Assembly (NCBI GenBank): GCA_946811185.2
Contig: OX328099.1
Coordinates: 71,056,714-71,120,713, forward strand
Reading direction: 5' to 3'
DNA length: 64,000 nt
DNA from: Hippopus hippopus
Lineage: Eukaryota; Mollusca; Bivalvia; Cardiida; Cardiidae
The translations under genes and the position numbers were made by a program. The notes beneath the pieces are model-generated. The model saw nothing but the letters and a program-made list of their open reading frames with translations. It did not search any database and had not been told where the DNA came from. Below are positions 10,301-25,300 of the stretch, one piece after another. Numbering within the stretch: the stretch's first letter is position 1; every line of letters starts with the position of its first letter.

Positions 10301-13300
10301 TAAAAAGACTAAAATGATTTCGATCTTTCAGTTATGTTTGTCGTCTGCAAATGCTTTCTATCTGGACGAGTCTAAAATTTTGTTGTTTGGTAAAGAGTTA
10401 AGCAGAAGAGGGCCATGATGGCCCTGTATCTCTCAACTGCCTAATGAGTGTGCATACGACATGTAACTGACATCAACAGTTATTAAATTGTATGATTGAT
10501 TTATTGAATGATGCTTAACGCCGTTTTCAACATTATTTAAGGTATATTGTGGCGGCCAGTGCACTTATCCATGCTTTCCTGGAGTTTCTTTGACCAGTAC
10601 TACACAAAATATTCTTTCCAAGCCACTGGCTTCTTTCCCACATAACCATCGTAGAAAAAATGATCAGCCCTGAAAGAGGAATGAATCCTGTCGAAATGAC
10701 TATCATAAATCCTCCAAAGAAATTTGCCAAGCTGCGGATTAAACCAGCGACGCCATTTCTCAAATCCTGTATGCTACTAACTGAGCTACAGGGGCTCAGA
10801 CTTTAAACTGTAAGAAATCTGTACTGCAATAAAATTTCATTGAGAAAATAAACCTGGTATCCAGTATTTTCTCCTTTTACTACAATATTCCTGTTAGGGA
10901 ACTTCGGTCTATTTGTACAGATTTCATATTCGTCATTTGCAGATGCTGTTACTTTGGAAGAGTCTAAAACTTGCTGCTTAGGAAGGGGTAACCCTTTACC
11001 ATACAGCAAAATTTTACACTCAGCCATGTTAAAGGAATTCACAGACAACAGAAAAAATGTTTTTGAAATGATAGTCCTTGTTCTTGAATAGGTAGAAAGC
11101 ATTGTTGGAAAAGGAGAAAATCCTGATTACCAGCATTTTCTCCTTTTCCAACAGTGCTTTCATAAGCGTTCTTTCTCGGGGTTGTCAAAACTCGGGATTG
11201 TGTGGCAAAGATTTAAACAACATATATGTATTTTCATAAGAAGCAAGGGTTTACCTCCGTTGCATATAATATTTCCAATATCTTTCTGTTGTATTCGGCC
11301 TCCTCATCTTCTTGACATACCATCTCAATATCCCGTAATTTACCGAAGTAAAAGTCACGTTCCTTCTCCAAACCTTCAACCGTGACCTTCATCTCTTCCA
11401 ACTACGAGGGAAAATGTCAAATTACAAGTTTATGTAATCTAATCCTCTACCAAACAATAAAGTGTTTTTACTATCCGTTAGGACAGTTTGTTTGTAGTAT
11501 TGGAGTTTAACTCGTTAATGAATGACAAAACTTTAGACCAAATTAAAAGCATTTGCAGGCTAAAAAAAAAAATAATAAAAATGAGGATAAAATGATTATT
11601 TCTGTCTTTGATAGGGTAGAAAACATTGTGGGAAAAGGAAAAAAAAGCTGGTTACCATCATTTTCTCCTTTTCCCACAATGTTTTGACAAGCCTTTTTCT
11701 TCAGGTTTGTTGAAACAAGGGATTGTGTGGTAAAGAGTTATTGCCGTTTTTACAGCTTAGGTCATATCACTGCTGTCAGTGCACCTCCATGTGTTTCATG
11801 GCTTTCACATACCAGTACTGACATAACTTTCTTTGCAAGCCACTGACTACTTTTCTCACATGCATCAGAGGTGAGAGACGAAAAAGAAAGTTTGCCTCAA
11901 TGGGGTATTGAGCTCCCAACCACCAGGTCACAAGTCAGATACCCTAACCACTGAGCTATTAGGACCCCTAGGAAAGAGGCTTTTGAAACACAGGTATTCA
12001 ATATGACTTGATGGTTAAAATTTAAGCCCACTAGCTGCCAAATGTAAACAATTGGGGATCAAATTGCAGACAGATCAAATTCATACGATTTAAAATGTAT
12101 TGTCTGTTTTAGGCAATATAGTGGAAACCAGTATTTTCTCCTTTTCCCACAATGATTTTTACCCTTTCACAAACTTCTAAGCATCTTTAATTTTACCCTT
12201 TCAAAAACTTCTAGGCATCTATAGCTCTTTACCAAGCATGAAAATATTTAACTTATCTGAATGAAATAATTAATTGATTGGTTTTATTGTGTTTAATGCC
12301 CTTTTCAACATCACTTTAGTTATACCATGGCAGCCAGTGCACCTACTCATGCTTTTGAACTTTCTTTTACTAGTACTTAGCACAATATTCTTTCCAAGCC
12401 ACTGACTGCTTTCCAACATAACAATCAATGAAATAATAATCAGTCGTGGGAGAGAAATGAATCCTGTTGCAATGAATATCATCAATACAAAAATTTGTTT
12501 TGCTGAGGATTTGAACCAGCGACCTGTTCTCAAGCCTGTAGACTACCAACTGTGCAAGCAGGGCTCCGCATCTAAATTAAAAGGCATTTGAAGGTGATAG
12601 ATCAAATGTGGCTCTAGTCAATGTTTATTTTTTTATGGCAGGTAAGAAAACATTAAATTTTGATATGATAGGAATCTTTCAGAATTATCTCCTTTTTCCA
12701 CAATGTTTTCAAAAGCTATTAGGGGTCATTACAAGAAAGGATTATTTGGGAAAGGGTTACTTCGTTGTTTGCAAATGCATTCAATACGAGGCATGCTCTG
12801 TGAAAAGGGAGCTTACTGCACCTGCAAAAAGTATCGATGCAGGTCAGCCTGACCTGGGCCAAAACTTTCAGCTATCGGCCAATTTTCTGCATATCAAAGG
12901 ACCAATTTACTTCATCATTCAGTTGTTTGTTAGACAAAATGGATTTTATAGATCCCTATTTATGTGATTTCTTTCTTGGTACAAAGCATTACGAAGATGC
13001 GTTAAGCCCCCTTTTACCAGAGCATGAAATGAGCCAATTTTTTTTAATGTCTGGTATAAAGCAAAGGGTTTGATATACCTGTTGTGTGAGCTGTTGTATT
13101 CTGGCACTATCTCCAGCACCCTGGCTACCGACTGGAGCTCTCTGGGGTGCAACATGTACAGCGGGCTTAGATTGAGCTGGGCTTTTTTGTGTAGTAGTCG
13201 TTCTGGTTGAAGCAGTAGCTGAAAATGATACACACCCCATTTCATTTCAAATATTCAATTACTCTGAGCATTAATATTAACATGAAAACAAATTATCAAC

Positions 13301-16300
13301 ACTGAAGATTTTCTATCAAAAAAAAAAGGCTTGATTTCACAATATCCATTATGTTACCATGCAGTCTGATAATCAAGGGAGATAAATGGTAAAAACCTAT
13401 CTGTACCAAGTATACAAGTCATGATTTATTTCCCTTGATCAGTGTAAGACTTAACTAGAGCTTGCTATGATCGGTATTAGGTCAAGCCAATAGCAGGCAT
13501 ATTCTTTGCCAGATAAAAAATATATACAGAAATCTGAAAGAGGTCCACAGAAAGATCATTTATCCCAATTTATGGAGAATTCCAAGTGTGGTTTTGGAGA
13601 AGTTTTTTTTTTTCTTTTAATTCAGTATTTTTCAGTATTGTTGCAATAGCAACTAGAGTTTCCAATGGAATCATGAAAGGAATTCTGAAGAGCACCACTG
13701 TAGGTTTCCTTCTGTGAAGTTTGGTCAAAATAGGATAGGTAGTTTGAGAGAAGGAGATATACAAAATAAAAGTTAACACACACATGATAGACACAGGGCC
13801 ATGTCAAAATTTGCAGCTAAAAATCAATCCAAAATATGTAAAAAAACAGCTTACTCTTTCTTGGTTGAATATTAGATGTCTTAGTTTCTGGACCTAACTG
13901 AATCCCGTCTCTGGCCGCCACTGCATCAAAATCTTGCCCTTGGTAGTTCGCATCGAAAAATTTCTTAAACCACTGAACAAACTCAAAATTATCTTGAAAT
14001 TTTCCTTTCACCAGTTTTTCCACAGGTATAATCTGTTAGAACAAATAGAAATGTCATATCAATTTTTGTTTTCTACATGCTTGATAATTCACAGAAAGAA
14101 AATGTGTATGGCATTTCTCATCATTAAATTTTGTAAACATTTTAGCAAAGCTCTTCTTTTTTTAAAAAAAAAAATATTTACGGTATAAAAAAATATGCAG
14201 GTCATTTAAAAAGGTTTTATTTCTCATTTCAATTAAACGTATATATTTTTACTTGCAAACTTGAAAGCAATTAAGATGGAGTATGTAATTTGAATTATCC
14301 ATTATCATGTACATGTCTTGAATACGATTTATCAAAGTCAAAATCCAGAGCTTCATAATTATGTGTGAAAATGACAAATCCATATACTTTATGCTAACTA
14401 ATAAATATTTAAATCATCATAGTTTTAATCTTTACAAAATGACAAAATTTTAGACTGGTCTGAATTCAAAGCATTTGCAGAGGACAAACTGTTGCATAAA
14501 GTAGGAAATTTTTCTTCTGAAGGAGTAGGAAACATTGTGGGAAAAAGAGAAAATGCTGGTTACCAGCATTTTCTCCTATTCCCACAATGTTTCCAAAGTC
14601 CTTTTCAATAGATCGTTAAAACTTGGGATTGTGTGGTAAAGGGTTAAAATCTTTGGGTTTTTGTAACTTTGATTTCGAACAGGGTTCATTGATCGCAAAA
14701 TAATCAAACTGAAAAAATTCAGCAAGTCCCTTAAAGTTGGGCTTTTCACAATCTTTGCTTTCTCTACACTCTTTCTTTTCATAAACTCTTTCTTTTCATA
14801 AACTGGAAATGGCCAAATAGAATTTGTAGTATGTAGATAGACAGGCTGTTTTTAACAATATCAAAAAAGCTACCTCAAGTAACACAGGAGATTGGAGAAA
14901 GAAAACATGGAAAACAAGTAGCAATCATATGCTAAAAGCAGTTGCTTCTTTTCCAAACACTGCTTACTGCAGGGGGGGGGGGGGGTGGGTTAAAAAAAAC
15001 TCCCATTTTTGTTAAAGAGGATATTTAGATCAAGCAAGGTAAGAAAATCCCTCCACGCCAGAGAAAATGGAAAACACCACAACCTTAGAGAACAAGATGC
15101 ATGTATACGTATTACTTTTTATGAAAAGAAGGATAAATTCAGCGGTATATATGCCAGGCAATGTATATATATCTATATCTATTTAATGTATAGGAGGATA
15201 AATTCATGAATATATTTTATGCCAGGTAATGTAAGGTTGTACATTAGAGTCAAGTTTAGCATTTCAAAAATTGAATTTCATCTCCCATGACATAGAAACC
15301 TTTCTTTTAGCCTTAACCTTGCAAGGCAAAGAGACTTACACACTTCACTGAACCATATTAAGATTATTCTCTAAAGGTTTCATTTGTCACAGAGTAACAG
15401 GAAAAATACTCATCTACATATTTCAACATTCATCTCTTTACCAAAGAAATTAAGTGTTGAAATATGTTAACTACAACTTGCAGACAATGTGATTTGTTTG
15501 TATAGCCATTTCCAATATTATTTCAATTATAACAGAGCGGCCAAGGCACCTGTCCAAGCTTTTCTGGAGTTTCTTTCACTAGTACTTCACATAATATTAT
15601 TCCCAAGCCAATAACCATAGCCAGAACAAAGTTCAGTCATGAGAGAAGAATGAATCCAGCAATGACTATCATAAATCTTCTGAAGCAGACAATATGAATG
15701 TGGCTCGACTGATGGTTTTGTCTTTGAAAAGGAAAGGGAAGATTACAATTATAATTCACAAGTCACTTCTAACATACCGTAAGGTAATCCTAACCGAACA
15801 AACAATCTACCAACTTACCAAACAAACCCAGGCTTTTATTAACCTTTGCCCACAATGATTTCAAAAGCTGTCCTTGGTCATGAAAAAATGGGCTTCTTCA
15901 GCAATAATTACCAACTAATCGAACTTGCTCCATAAATCATTTACTTGTCTTCTAAGCTTCAATTCTTATCAAAGATGACTGTATTCATAGATCACACCAA
16001 ACCTTTTACCCATTATCATACAGGCTGTTTCATGACATGCTACAAATTTGTTTAAAAGGTGTTTTACGCTTCCAACAGTATTTCAGTTTAATCAGAGTAA
16101 TTAATGAGAGCATTGTGTGTTAGTGCCAATGCTCGGCTGCAGTTGCTTTTAAATATATATTGATTTTTAGTGGAAATTTCAAAGTTGAACAAGAGCATGG
16201 CATGCAGGTGCCAAACTCAGCTGCAAGTGCTTGATTTTCAGTGAGAATCTGAAGTCAAAAAAGGGGCATAACTATGTCAAAAATATTTTGATGGTTACAT

Positions 16301-19300
16301 GCCCCTACTTTATGAGTTTCCCTTGAGATAGTTAAGAACTTGTCCAAGTTTGCAGTAAATATCTTCAGTAATAACAGAGATATTATAAAATGTCAAATTT
16401 TTTCCACGACTACGCAAATGACAACACCAGGGCTATGGCAATAACTTACTGTTTTCGAAGAAAACAGTCTGTCTAAAAAAAGGCAAAACCATGTATCAAA
16501 AATATTTGATGGTTATCTGCCCCTGTTGTGTGGGTTCCCCTTTTAATAGTTAAGAACTAGTCCCAGTTCGAAGACAATATCTTCACTATTGACAGAGATG
16601 TTACATAATGTTAAAGTTTTTGCACAATGACAAGGACGAAGACAGGGCTATGACAATACCTCAATGTTTGCTTCAAGAACAGCCGAGCTAAAAATCGAGA
16701 TAAAAAGAGCCAAACTAAAAGCAACAATGTTATTTCACATCAGAAAGAAACACTGCTTTCCCACAAATAACACAAAACTCTCATTCAGTCATAATGTGTC
16801 ACTGATAACCCAAACTTAAAGGGCAAAAAAAAAATTGTATCATTTTGTCAAGCACTTAACTTTGCTCCTTAAAAAAAAAAAAACTAAACTAAATAATAAG
16901 TTGTTGTAAACCTTTACCCCTTATGCATTTTCATTTCCACTTTTCTTACTTCTATTTTATTGAAAAAAGTTTCAGTTTGTAACTCTATTATCAAAATCAA
17001 CCTCTTTCTCACAAATACATGTATAAGATCATTTTTATCAAGCAACATTTTGCTTTCACCTACTTTTGGGGAAAAAAAATAAGGATTAAAAATTTTTGAA
17101 AACAAATGATTTTATGCTCTTCAGATGCTGTTAGCCAAAACTTCAGGCAAAAACAACGAACCCCCCCCCCCCCCTCAAAATTGAGGTTTTTTAATTGTTA
17201 TTATCACTGTTAAATTTTTTTGGTAAAAAAAGTATTTTCATAGTAGTTATCCATTTTAACTCTTTACCAAACGACAAAATTTTAGACTCACCCAAATTGA
17301 AAGCATTTGCAGATGACAAAATTTATGTGACTCAAAAATTGAAATTTGTGTTGGGAAGGGAGAAAACATTGTGGGAAAAGGAGAAAATGCTGGTAACCAG
17401 CATTTTCTCCTTTTCCCACAATGTTTTCAAAAGGCTTCTTTCTCAGAGTTGTGAAAACCAGGGATTGTTTGGTAAAGGGCTAATATTCAAATTTCAAGAG
17501 CTTTAATTTTCTAATTTCTTTCTGTGGACAGAACCTGTATGTGAGCTGCATCTTAAAATGAATTCAACTATTTAATATCGTTACAGAAACACTAACAGAG
17601 GGGGTGTTTTTTTTTTCTCTCTTTACAAGAATCAAGATGAAAAATTCAGGCTATTGTGACCTTTAACATACTCAACTTTATAGAATCAGTCCATTAAAAA
17701 AAAAGTAAAAAAATCCAAATTATAAAAACCCCTCAGCAGTTTGCCCCTAAATATACAAGAGGGCCATGATGGCCCTGAAGTCGCTCACCTGAGTCTTTTG
17801 ACCAAACATGACCCATTTTCAATCTCTATTGAGATATTATGACAAACATTCTACCAAGCTTTCATAACTATTGGACTGAGAAATTGGCCTCTAGCTTGTA
17901 CACAAGCTTTTTCTAGAATTTCTCTCAGTGACCTACTTTTTAGCCAAACATAGCCTATTTTCCAATTGTAGATATCAGAACAAAGATTCTGACCACCTTC
18001 CATAAGTATTGGACAGAAACTGTGGCCTCCAGAGTGTACACAAGGTTTTTCCAAGATTTGACATGGAGACCTAGTTTTTCACCCGATGTGACCCATTTTC
18101 AATTTCATCAAATTGATCATAAAGTAAAACATAATGACTAATTTTCATAAGCATTGCACAGAAAATGTTGACTATAGAGCTACATAAGATATTTTAAAGA
18201 TTTGACCTGGTGACCTAGTTTTTGACCTAATGTGACCCATTTCCAAACTCATACAAGATATCATCAAGACAAATATTCTAACCAAGTTTCATGAGTATTG
18301 CACTGAAAATAAGGCCTCTTGAGCATATGCAAGGTTTTTCTAAGATTTGACCTAGTGACCTAGTTTTTGACCCAATGTGACCCATTTTCAAACTCGTCAA
18401 AGAAATCATCAAGACAAACATTTCAACCAACTTTCAAGAGTTTTGGACAGAAAATGTGGCCTCTAGAGCATACACAAAGTTTTTCTAAGATTTGACCTAG
18501 TGACCTAGTTTTGACCCGACGTTACCCATTTTCAGACTTGTCCGAGATATCATAAAGACAAACATTTTGACCAAGTGTCATGAACATTGCACTGAAAATG
18601 TGGCCTCTAAAGCGTATACAAGGTTTTTCTAAGATTTGACCAAGTGACCTAGTTTTTGACCCAACATGACCCATTTTCGAACTCCTCCAAGATATCATCA
18701 AGGCAAACATTCTGACCAAGTTTCATGAGTATCAGACTGAAAATGTGGCCTCCAGAGCGTACACAAGGTAAAAGTTGATGACGGACGACACACGACCGAC
18801 GCTGGATGCCCGACACAGCACGATCACAAAAGCTGACCATGAGCACTTCATGCTCAGGTGAGCTAAAAAGTTGATCCAAGATCAGGCAACACTTTCTGCA
18901 CTGTCTTAACCCTTTACTACACAATCCTGAGTTTTAACAACCCTTACAAAGAAGGCTTTTTAAAACATTGTGGGAAAAGGAGAAATGCTGGTAACAAGCA
19001 TTTTCTCCTTGTCCCATAATGCTTTCTTACTATTCAAGGACAAATACTATCATTTGAAAAACATTTGAATTCTCATCTGTAATTTCTTTCAATGTGGACA
19101 AGTCTAAAATTTTGTCTTGTGGTAAGGGGATAACTAGATCTATGCCTCCCACTTTATCTAAGTTTCACAAAGCATATCAAGGTTTTGACAGAATATCATA
19201 AAATTACACGGGAACTTAACATTTCTGAATATACTAGTAACTATTTAATAATACAGGATCTGTAGCATGTTTATTGCAATATTGCAAAAGGAGTAAAGTT

Positions 19301-22300
19301 TTACATGAACTGAACTGGCTGGTGCTGGTAGTACGTTCGAGACAACTCTCCGTCACGACGTGTCTACCTACCTTATCTATGCCGACTTTGTCAAAAGCTG
19401 ACTGTAATAACTTGAAATTCTGTATACATTCATGTTCTAATTTTGTATTAAATTTGCATTTTTTTAATGGTAGAGTACCTGCAAGAAAGCAAACAAAGAA
19501 AAATGAAAGAATCAAAGATGTTAGTACTTAATTATTTAGACAAATATGCCTGTAAAACAAGTGATGTTGTGTTATGCAATACATGCTAAAGAGGTTTACA
19601 AAGGGTATAGTTTGGGCTTAGTACAAGGTCTTACCCTTTTTTTTTTATATTCTTATAAGTGAATTACTGGGATTTCACAGTGAATAACACAACTAGTGAT
19701 GATAAATATGGTATCATCACTAGTGATGATATAGTTTTTGAATGTTTGCAGGAACTACTTTTTTCCTATATTGCTCATATGATACCATTCTTGATAATTA
19801 TTAGAATGAAAAAGGGTGAATTAGGAATGTAATAAATAGGACAGTCAACTGGTTGTGTGTGATATTAAGAATCTGTCACTCGATTGGGGTTTGATGCGGT
19901 TAAAAAAACTCGTCCTTCGGACTCGTTTTTTCAACCGCATCACACCCCATTCTAGTAACAGATTTTTAACATCACACACAGCCAGTTGATTATCCTCTAT
20001 TTATTAAACTGCAGAGCATTACATCTATAGGCAAAAACTACCTTTACAAGCATATTTATCAGTCAAAGCTGTAAACTAAGAAGCACCTACCATATCACTA
20101 GAAAATTCTGTCTAGAAACAGATATGAGCATTACAAAAAGTCTGGACTGGATCAGTTCGACAAAAACTTTGGTTTGAAATTTAAGCCATAACCTGCTAAA
20201 TAAGTAAAATGAAACTTACAAGATGTTAGTAAAAACCCGAGTTTTGCTTCTTCAAAGGTATCTTCTAAGGAAAAATATCTCCTTATCAGACATTCTGTGC
20301 AGTCTGATTTTGACCTACACTGTCTGCAAAGGTCCTTGAGTCACACTAAGCAGCCAAAGATTATTTATCATTTAATAATCACTTCAGTAACACCTATACC
20401 TTTACAACTTTTATATCATGGCCTCAGTTCCCTACATAATTTCTGAAACATCATTCAAAATGCAGAAATGCACCGATAACTAATTCATTTGCAAATACTT
20501 TTTTGTCTTCTAACTTCACAAACTAAGTACATGGTCATTGGTTAGGCCCACTTATATCACCTAATGTCCCTGTTATCCCAGGTAATATACTGTACTGAGC
20601 CCAAACCAGGAAAAACAGAGGCTATATTGCAAGCTGAAATATGAACTTTGACATCACTATGCGAGAGAAATATATAGACAGAGAGAGAATTCAAGATCTT
20701 CTTTTTAGTTGTTGAAATTTCAGCAAGTTTTCCTCTTAACTTAAAATCTTTGTCTAGCCAAATTCATTTACATTTTTATTTTTTTCTTTTAAAACCTTTT
20801 ATCTTATGTAGGCAAATTTTGAAACATGTACAGCAAGTAATTTTGTGTACATGTACAGCAAGTAATAAACATGTCATTTTTATCTAAAAAACGAAGATTT
20901 GTCTTCATTTCAAATAGGTAATTACATTATTAGAGAATTATTTTTGAATACCATGTTTTATTCAAAAGCTTCTTTCATTTTGAATCTACTATTAAAAACT
21001 TTATACTGTATGCTGTGTTAATATGGCAAAAGGGGCTGATCATAATAAAAATCCAGTAACTCTGATATCAAATCACAGGCAGAAACTATCAATCATAAGC
21101 TAACAAGAATGGCAAAGTTTCTCATTATCTTGCAATACAAACTCATACATATTCTACATATAGTTAACAGCACAAAGGAAGACCGCAGATTAATATTTTA
21201 CATACAAGGTTTTGTTGTGTGCGTAATTGTTCCCCCCTAATATGTGCAACTTTATTCACATCTTTTTTTTTCCCAAACAAAGCATACCAAACGAAAAACA
21301 GCAACTACTTGAAATCAAATATAAAGGTGATTGTTTTATGAGCCAAAGAAAACAGGGATGAATGATATCGTGAATTTACTATACTCAACATTTAGACAAC
21401 AGTGAAAAAAATGGCTTTGTGACACTAGGCAAAATACTGGCACATATTTTTACTGGGGACAATTTTACTCATAGCTTAAGAATTGTGGGACAACTTGTAT
21501 GAAAATAAATGGATAGATTACTGAATATTCCATTTATATTTACTTCCATGTTAATTTCTTTTTTTTTTAATTGGAATAGTCAGTAATCTCCATCAACCCT
21601 TAGGCTGCTAATTGCGACTCAGTGACCTTTTGCGGACAATGTAGATCAAGATCAGACTGCACAGAACGTGCAGTCTGAACTTGGATCTACACTGTCCAGT
21701 AAGGAGCTACTATTCCCCAAAACACGACCCTGAAATAGCAGTAATTATTTGGTTTTTACTATTCCCCAAAACATGACCCTGAAATAGCAACAATTATTTG
21801 GTTTTTACTATCAAATTGAAAATTTTCAATTTGGCAATTTAGCAGGATAAGGGTTGAAAATGCAGCTACAGCTATCTAGTCTTTCTCATGCTGTATCACA
21901 TGCCTCCATGGTTAATCCCAGTAATAAGTCTCCAAGCCTCTGTAGAATTCATTCATTAATAAAGAATGTATCAGATAAGAGAATTCCAGTTTCATTCAAC
22001 TATAGTGCCCTGATAAAACATCAGGGTCAGGATGCAATTAATGGAATAAAAATATTGGTCATCATACTTCCTTTTACATTTTTTTTTCTATTTTTCTATT
22101 TTGAAATTTTAGTTTTCAATTCGTCTCACGAGAAGCAAAATATAAGTGTCCAAATTCACCAACAAGAGGTTCACAAGGGCATAACACACTCTACTGACCA
22201 TATATTTTAAAAGATGTCAAGCAAATTTATCTATTCAAATGGCTCTTTTCTTACAATTAGTCACTAGTCCCTGAAAATACTGAAAGTCTTAGATAATGCA

Positions 22301-25300
22301 TTACTATCTGTGTTAGTTTTCAAAAAATCAAGTTAAACATGTGGACTTGCTGGACTGTATTGTATAAACCAAAAATATACTCTACATGTACGATATGTGT
22401 CATATTATGTAATAGAAAACTCAAAACTATACACTGCTTCTTATAATAGACTTGAGATTTGACAATAAAACATTCCAGCATAAGTGTAACAGATCAGAAG
22501 ACATTAATGAGGACTTAATGGCATAAACCTAAATGTAGACCACCCTCAATGAAATACGGACATTATAATAGAACAAGAGCACCACATTCACGGGCCAAGG
22601 TTTAATCTTTTTGTAAAAATTCTATGTTGAAAAAGGGGCATAACTGTGTCTGCAATATTTTGATGATAATCTGCCCTTATGGTATGGGTTCCCTTTTTTT
22701 TTCTTTAAGTTAAGAACTTGTCCTAGTTTGAAGCAATTATCTTCAGTAACAAGAGAGATATTTTAAAGTGTTGAAGTTTTAGCATGCAGATGCAGACAAC
22801 ACAGACAACAACAGGGCTATGACAAGAACTCCATTTTTCTTTAAAACAACCAACCAAAAATGGAAGATGGACAAATGTACGGACAGAAACCATTTGACAG
22901 CAAAGGCTCTTCTGGCTTTAAGTCAGTAGAGCTAAAAAGATATCTTGGAGCAATTCAAGTCCTACAAGAAACTGGAAACAATTTATGAATAATATTCTTT
23001 TAAGTTACAAAACAAATTGAGGTTAGAATTAACATTTAACTGACTTCAAACTTATTACAGTGATGAAGAACATGTGTCATTAGTCCATAAATACAACAAG
23101 TGCTGGGCAGAAATATCTCCCTACTAACACCTCACCTTATCCACGGCTTTTTTCCTGAATGCGTTTTGTAGTAGCTTGAAATTTTGGATTGACTCATGTT
23201 CTAATTGGGTTTGAAGCTTAACTTTTTTAACAGGTAAACATCCTGTAATTAGGGTTAAAACAGTTAATTATCCCTCTACCAAACAACCCTGAAAAAGGAA
23301 GCTTTTGAAAACATCATGTGAAAAGGAAACTGCTGGTAACCTGCTTGCTCTGTTTCCCAAAGTGGTCTCAATCAAATAAATCTGAACAAAATTCAATTCA
23401 TCATCTGCAAATGCTTTCAATATGGAAGACTCTTAAATTCTATTGCCTGCTATTAGAGTTCTTCAACATACATCAACATAAGTCCTGAGTGGGTTTCATT
23501 TCCACTTACAGAATCAAAATTTTAATGTTTTAAGTGTACATAATAAAATCATATTTTCAGTTTTTATGCCAACTGTTTTTTCTTTATTCTATTAATAGTT
23601 TGTGGATAGCTTTTATCTAAAGTACAGGATACCTGGCATCACATCATATTAGTGATCCCTGACCTTAACCCTAGCCAAACAATACTGTGTTTTAAGAAAA
23701 CTGAAGAAAAAGACTTGAAAACATTGTGGGAAAATGCTGGTTATCAGCATTTTCTCTTTTTCTAACAATGTTTTCTACTCTTTCAAAAACAAATCTAATC
23801 ATCAGAGCAGCATTTTATCTGCATATGCTTTCATTTTAGACTAATTTCAATTGTTGATGTTTGGTAAGAGTTACATAACATCCCAAACTATGCAAGTTCA
23901 AGACTGTTTCAGCCAAAATGTCAATATATCTGGCAAGGTCAAGGTCAAAACTGCATTTAAGGGGCAGTCTTGTCTTGATCTACACTGTGTACAAAAGCAT
24001 AAAATAGTTCTTGGAATTTCAAGGGTAACACGACGATAACCATATCTTTAACAGATCTGTAAAACAAACACAATACATGTAGCTACAAAGGTGAAGCAAC
24101 CTGCAATTATAATACATATCAGTAATACATGTATAAGGGGAAACCAACACTTGCATTACAGGTGACATTAACCCATTATCATACAAATAAGACTTTATGT
24201 CCATGATGTTGAAAGCTTTTGAAACCATTGTGGCAGCAAGAGCAAGTCCTTGTAACAACTAACTGCTCAAATTACCTCATTGTTTGCCATATCCTAAAAA
24301 AGTCACTTTTCTTTTCTGTCCAATACCTCTCTTTTGTGTCACTTCAATGTCTATAAATGCACTGTAGTGTATGCTAATGGGTTGAGTCATGCATAGCAAT
24401 ACAGGTATAGTGATCCCAAAATTTGGCTTAGCTTTCCAACAGAAACTTGCTGGCCATTTTCTTATTCTGAATTATTCCTTTACCGAGTGTGTAACCCCAA
24501 TTGCAAAGGGACAAGTCCCATTGAGTAAATAGGCAACACCATTAACCTGTTAATAAAGTATGACTGATTGGTTGATTGTTTATATTGTTTTAAGCTGTTT
24601 ACAACATTATTTCAACTATATTACAGCTGCAAGTGCACCAATCCATGCTTTTCTGGTATTTATTTTTATCAGTACTTCTTACAGTCTTCCAAGCCACTGG
24701 CTGTTTTTTCCCACATATGTATCATGGAAACAATGATCATTTCTGAGTGAGGAATGAATCATGTCATAATGACTATCATGAATCGAAAGAAACTATCCGA
24801 GCTGGGGATTTAAACCAAAAACCGTCTGGTTTAAAGTCCTGTATGCTACCAACTGCTATACGGGGGCTCGGCAAGTATAATAGAGTATGTTTGAATCAGA
24901 CTGTAACAAGATGTCTGTTTGTAAAACAGTCATGCCCCCCTACTGCCACATTGATACAGGAAGTGGCACAGTTCATAAACTGATATCAAAAGAATTGATT
25001 GGGAAATATCGATGTCATCTTTTTGATTTATAGCCCACTTCAATTGTTAAACGTGATAATCTGTCAACAGTTCGCATAATTATACACACCGCCGTGTATA
25101 TACATACAAGATTGTAAACAGTCGCCAATACACAGACTGGGTTATCGATTTTCTTTTCGGCACACACGTTCGACTTCCGCTTTTTCCCAGTCAACTTCGA
25201 TGCTTACTACGTCCCAGATAATACGCGAATAAAATGTTGGAGCCACAAGTTGAGCCACATATGATGATTTTTGAGACACTTTAATTTTTTTGAGCAAATG

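Noticed and set aside
15009..15209. 66-codon plus-strand frame
   Set aside because: No similarity, follows a poly-G tract and ends in a tandem ATATAC-like stretch; in an EB1 intron with no matching splice phase.
21854..22210. 118-codon plus-strand frame
   Set aside because: Composition is AT-driven, begins in the end of a family H element, no domain or splice context; lies antisense in an EB1 intron.
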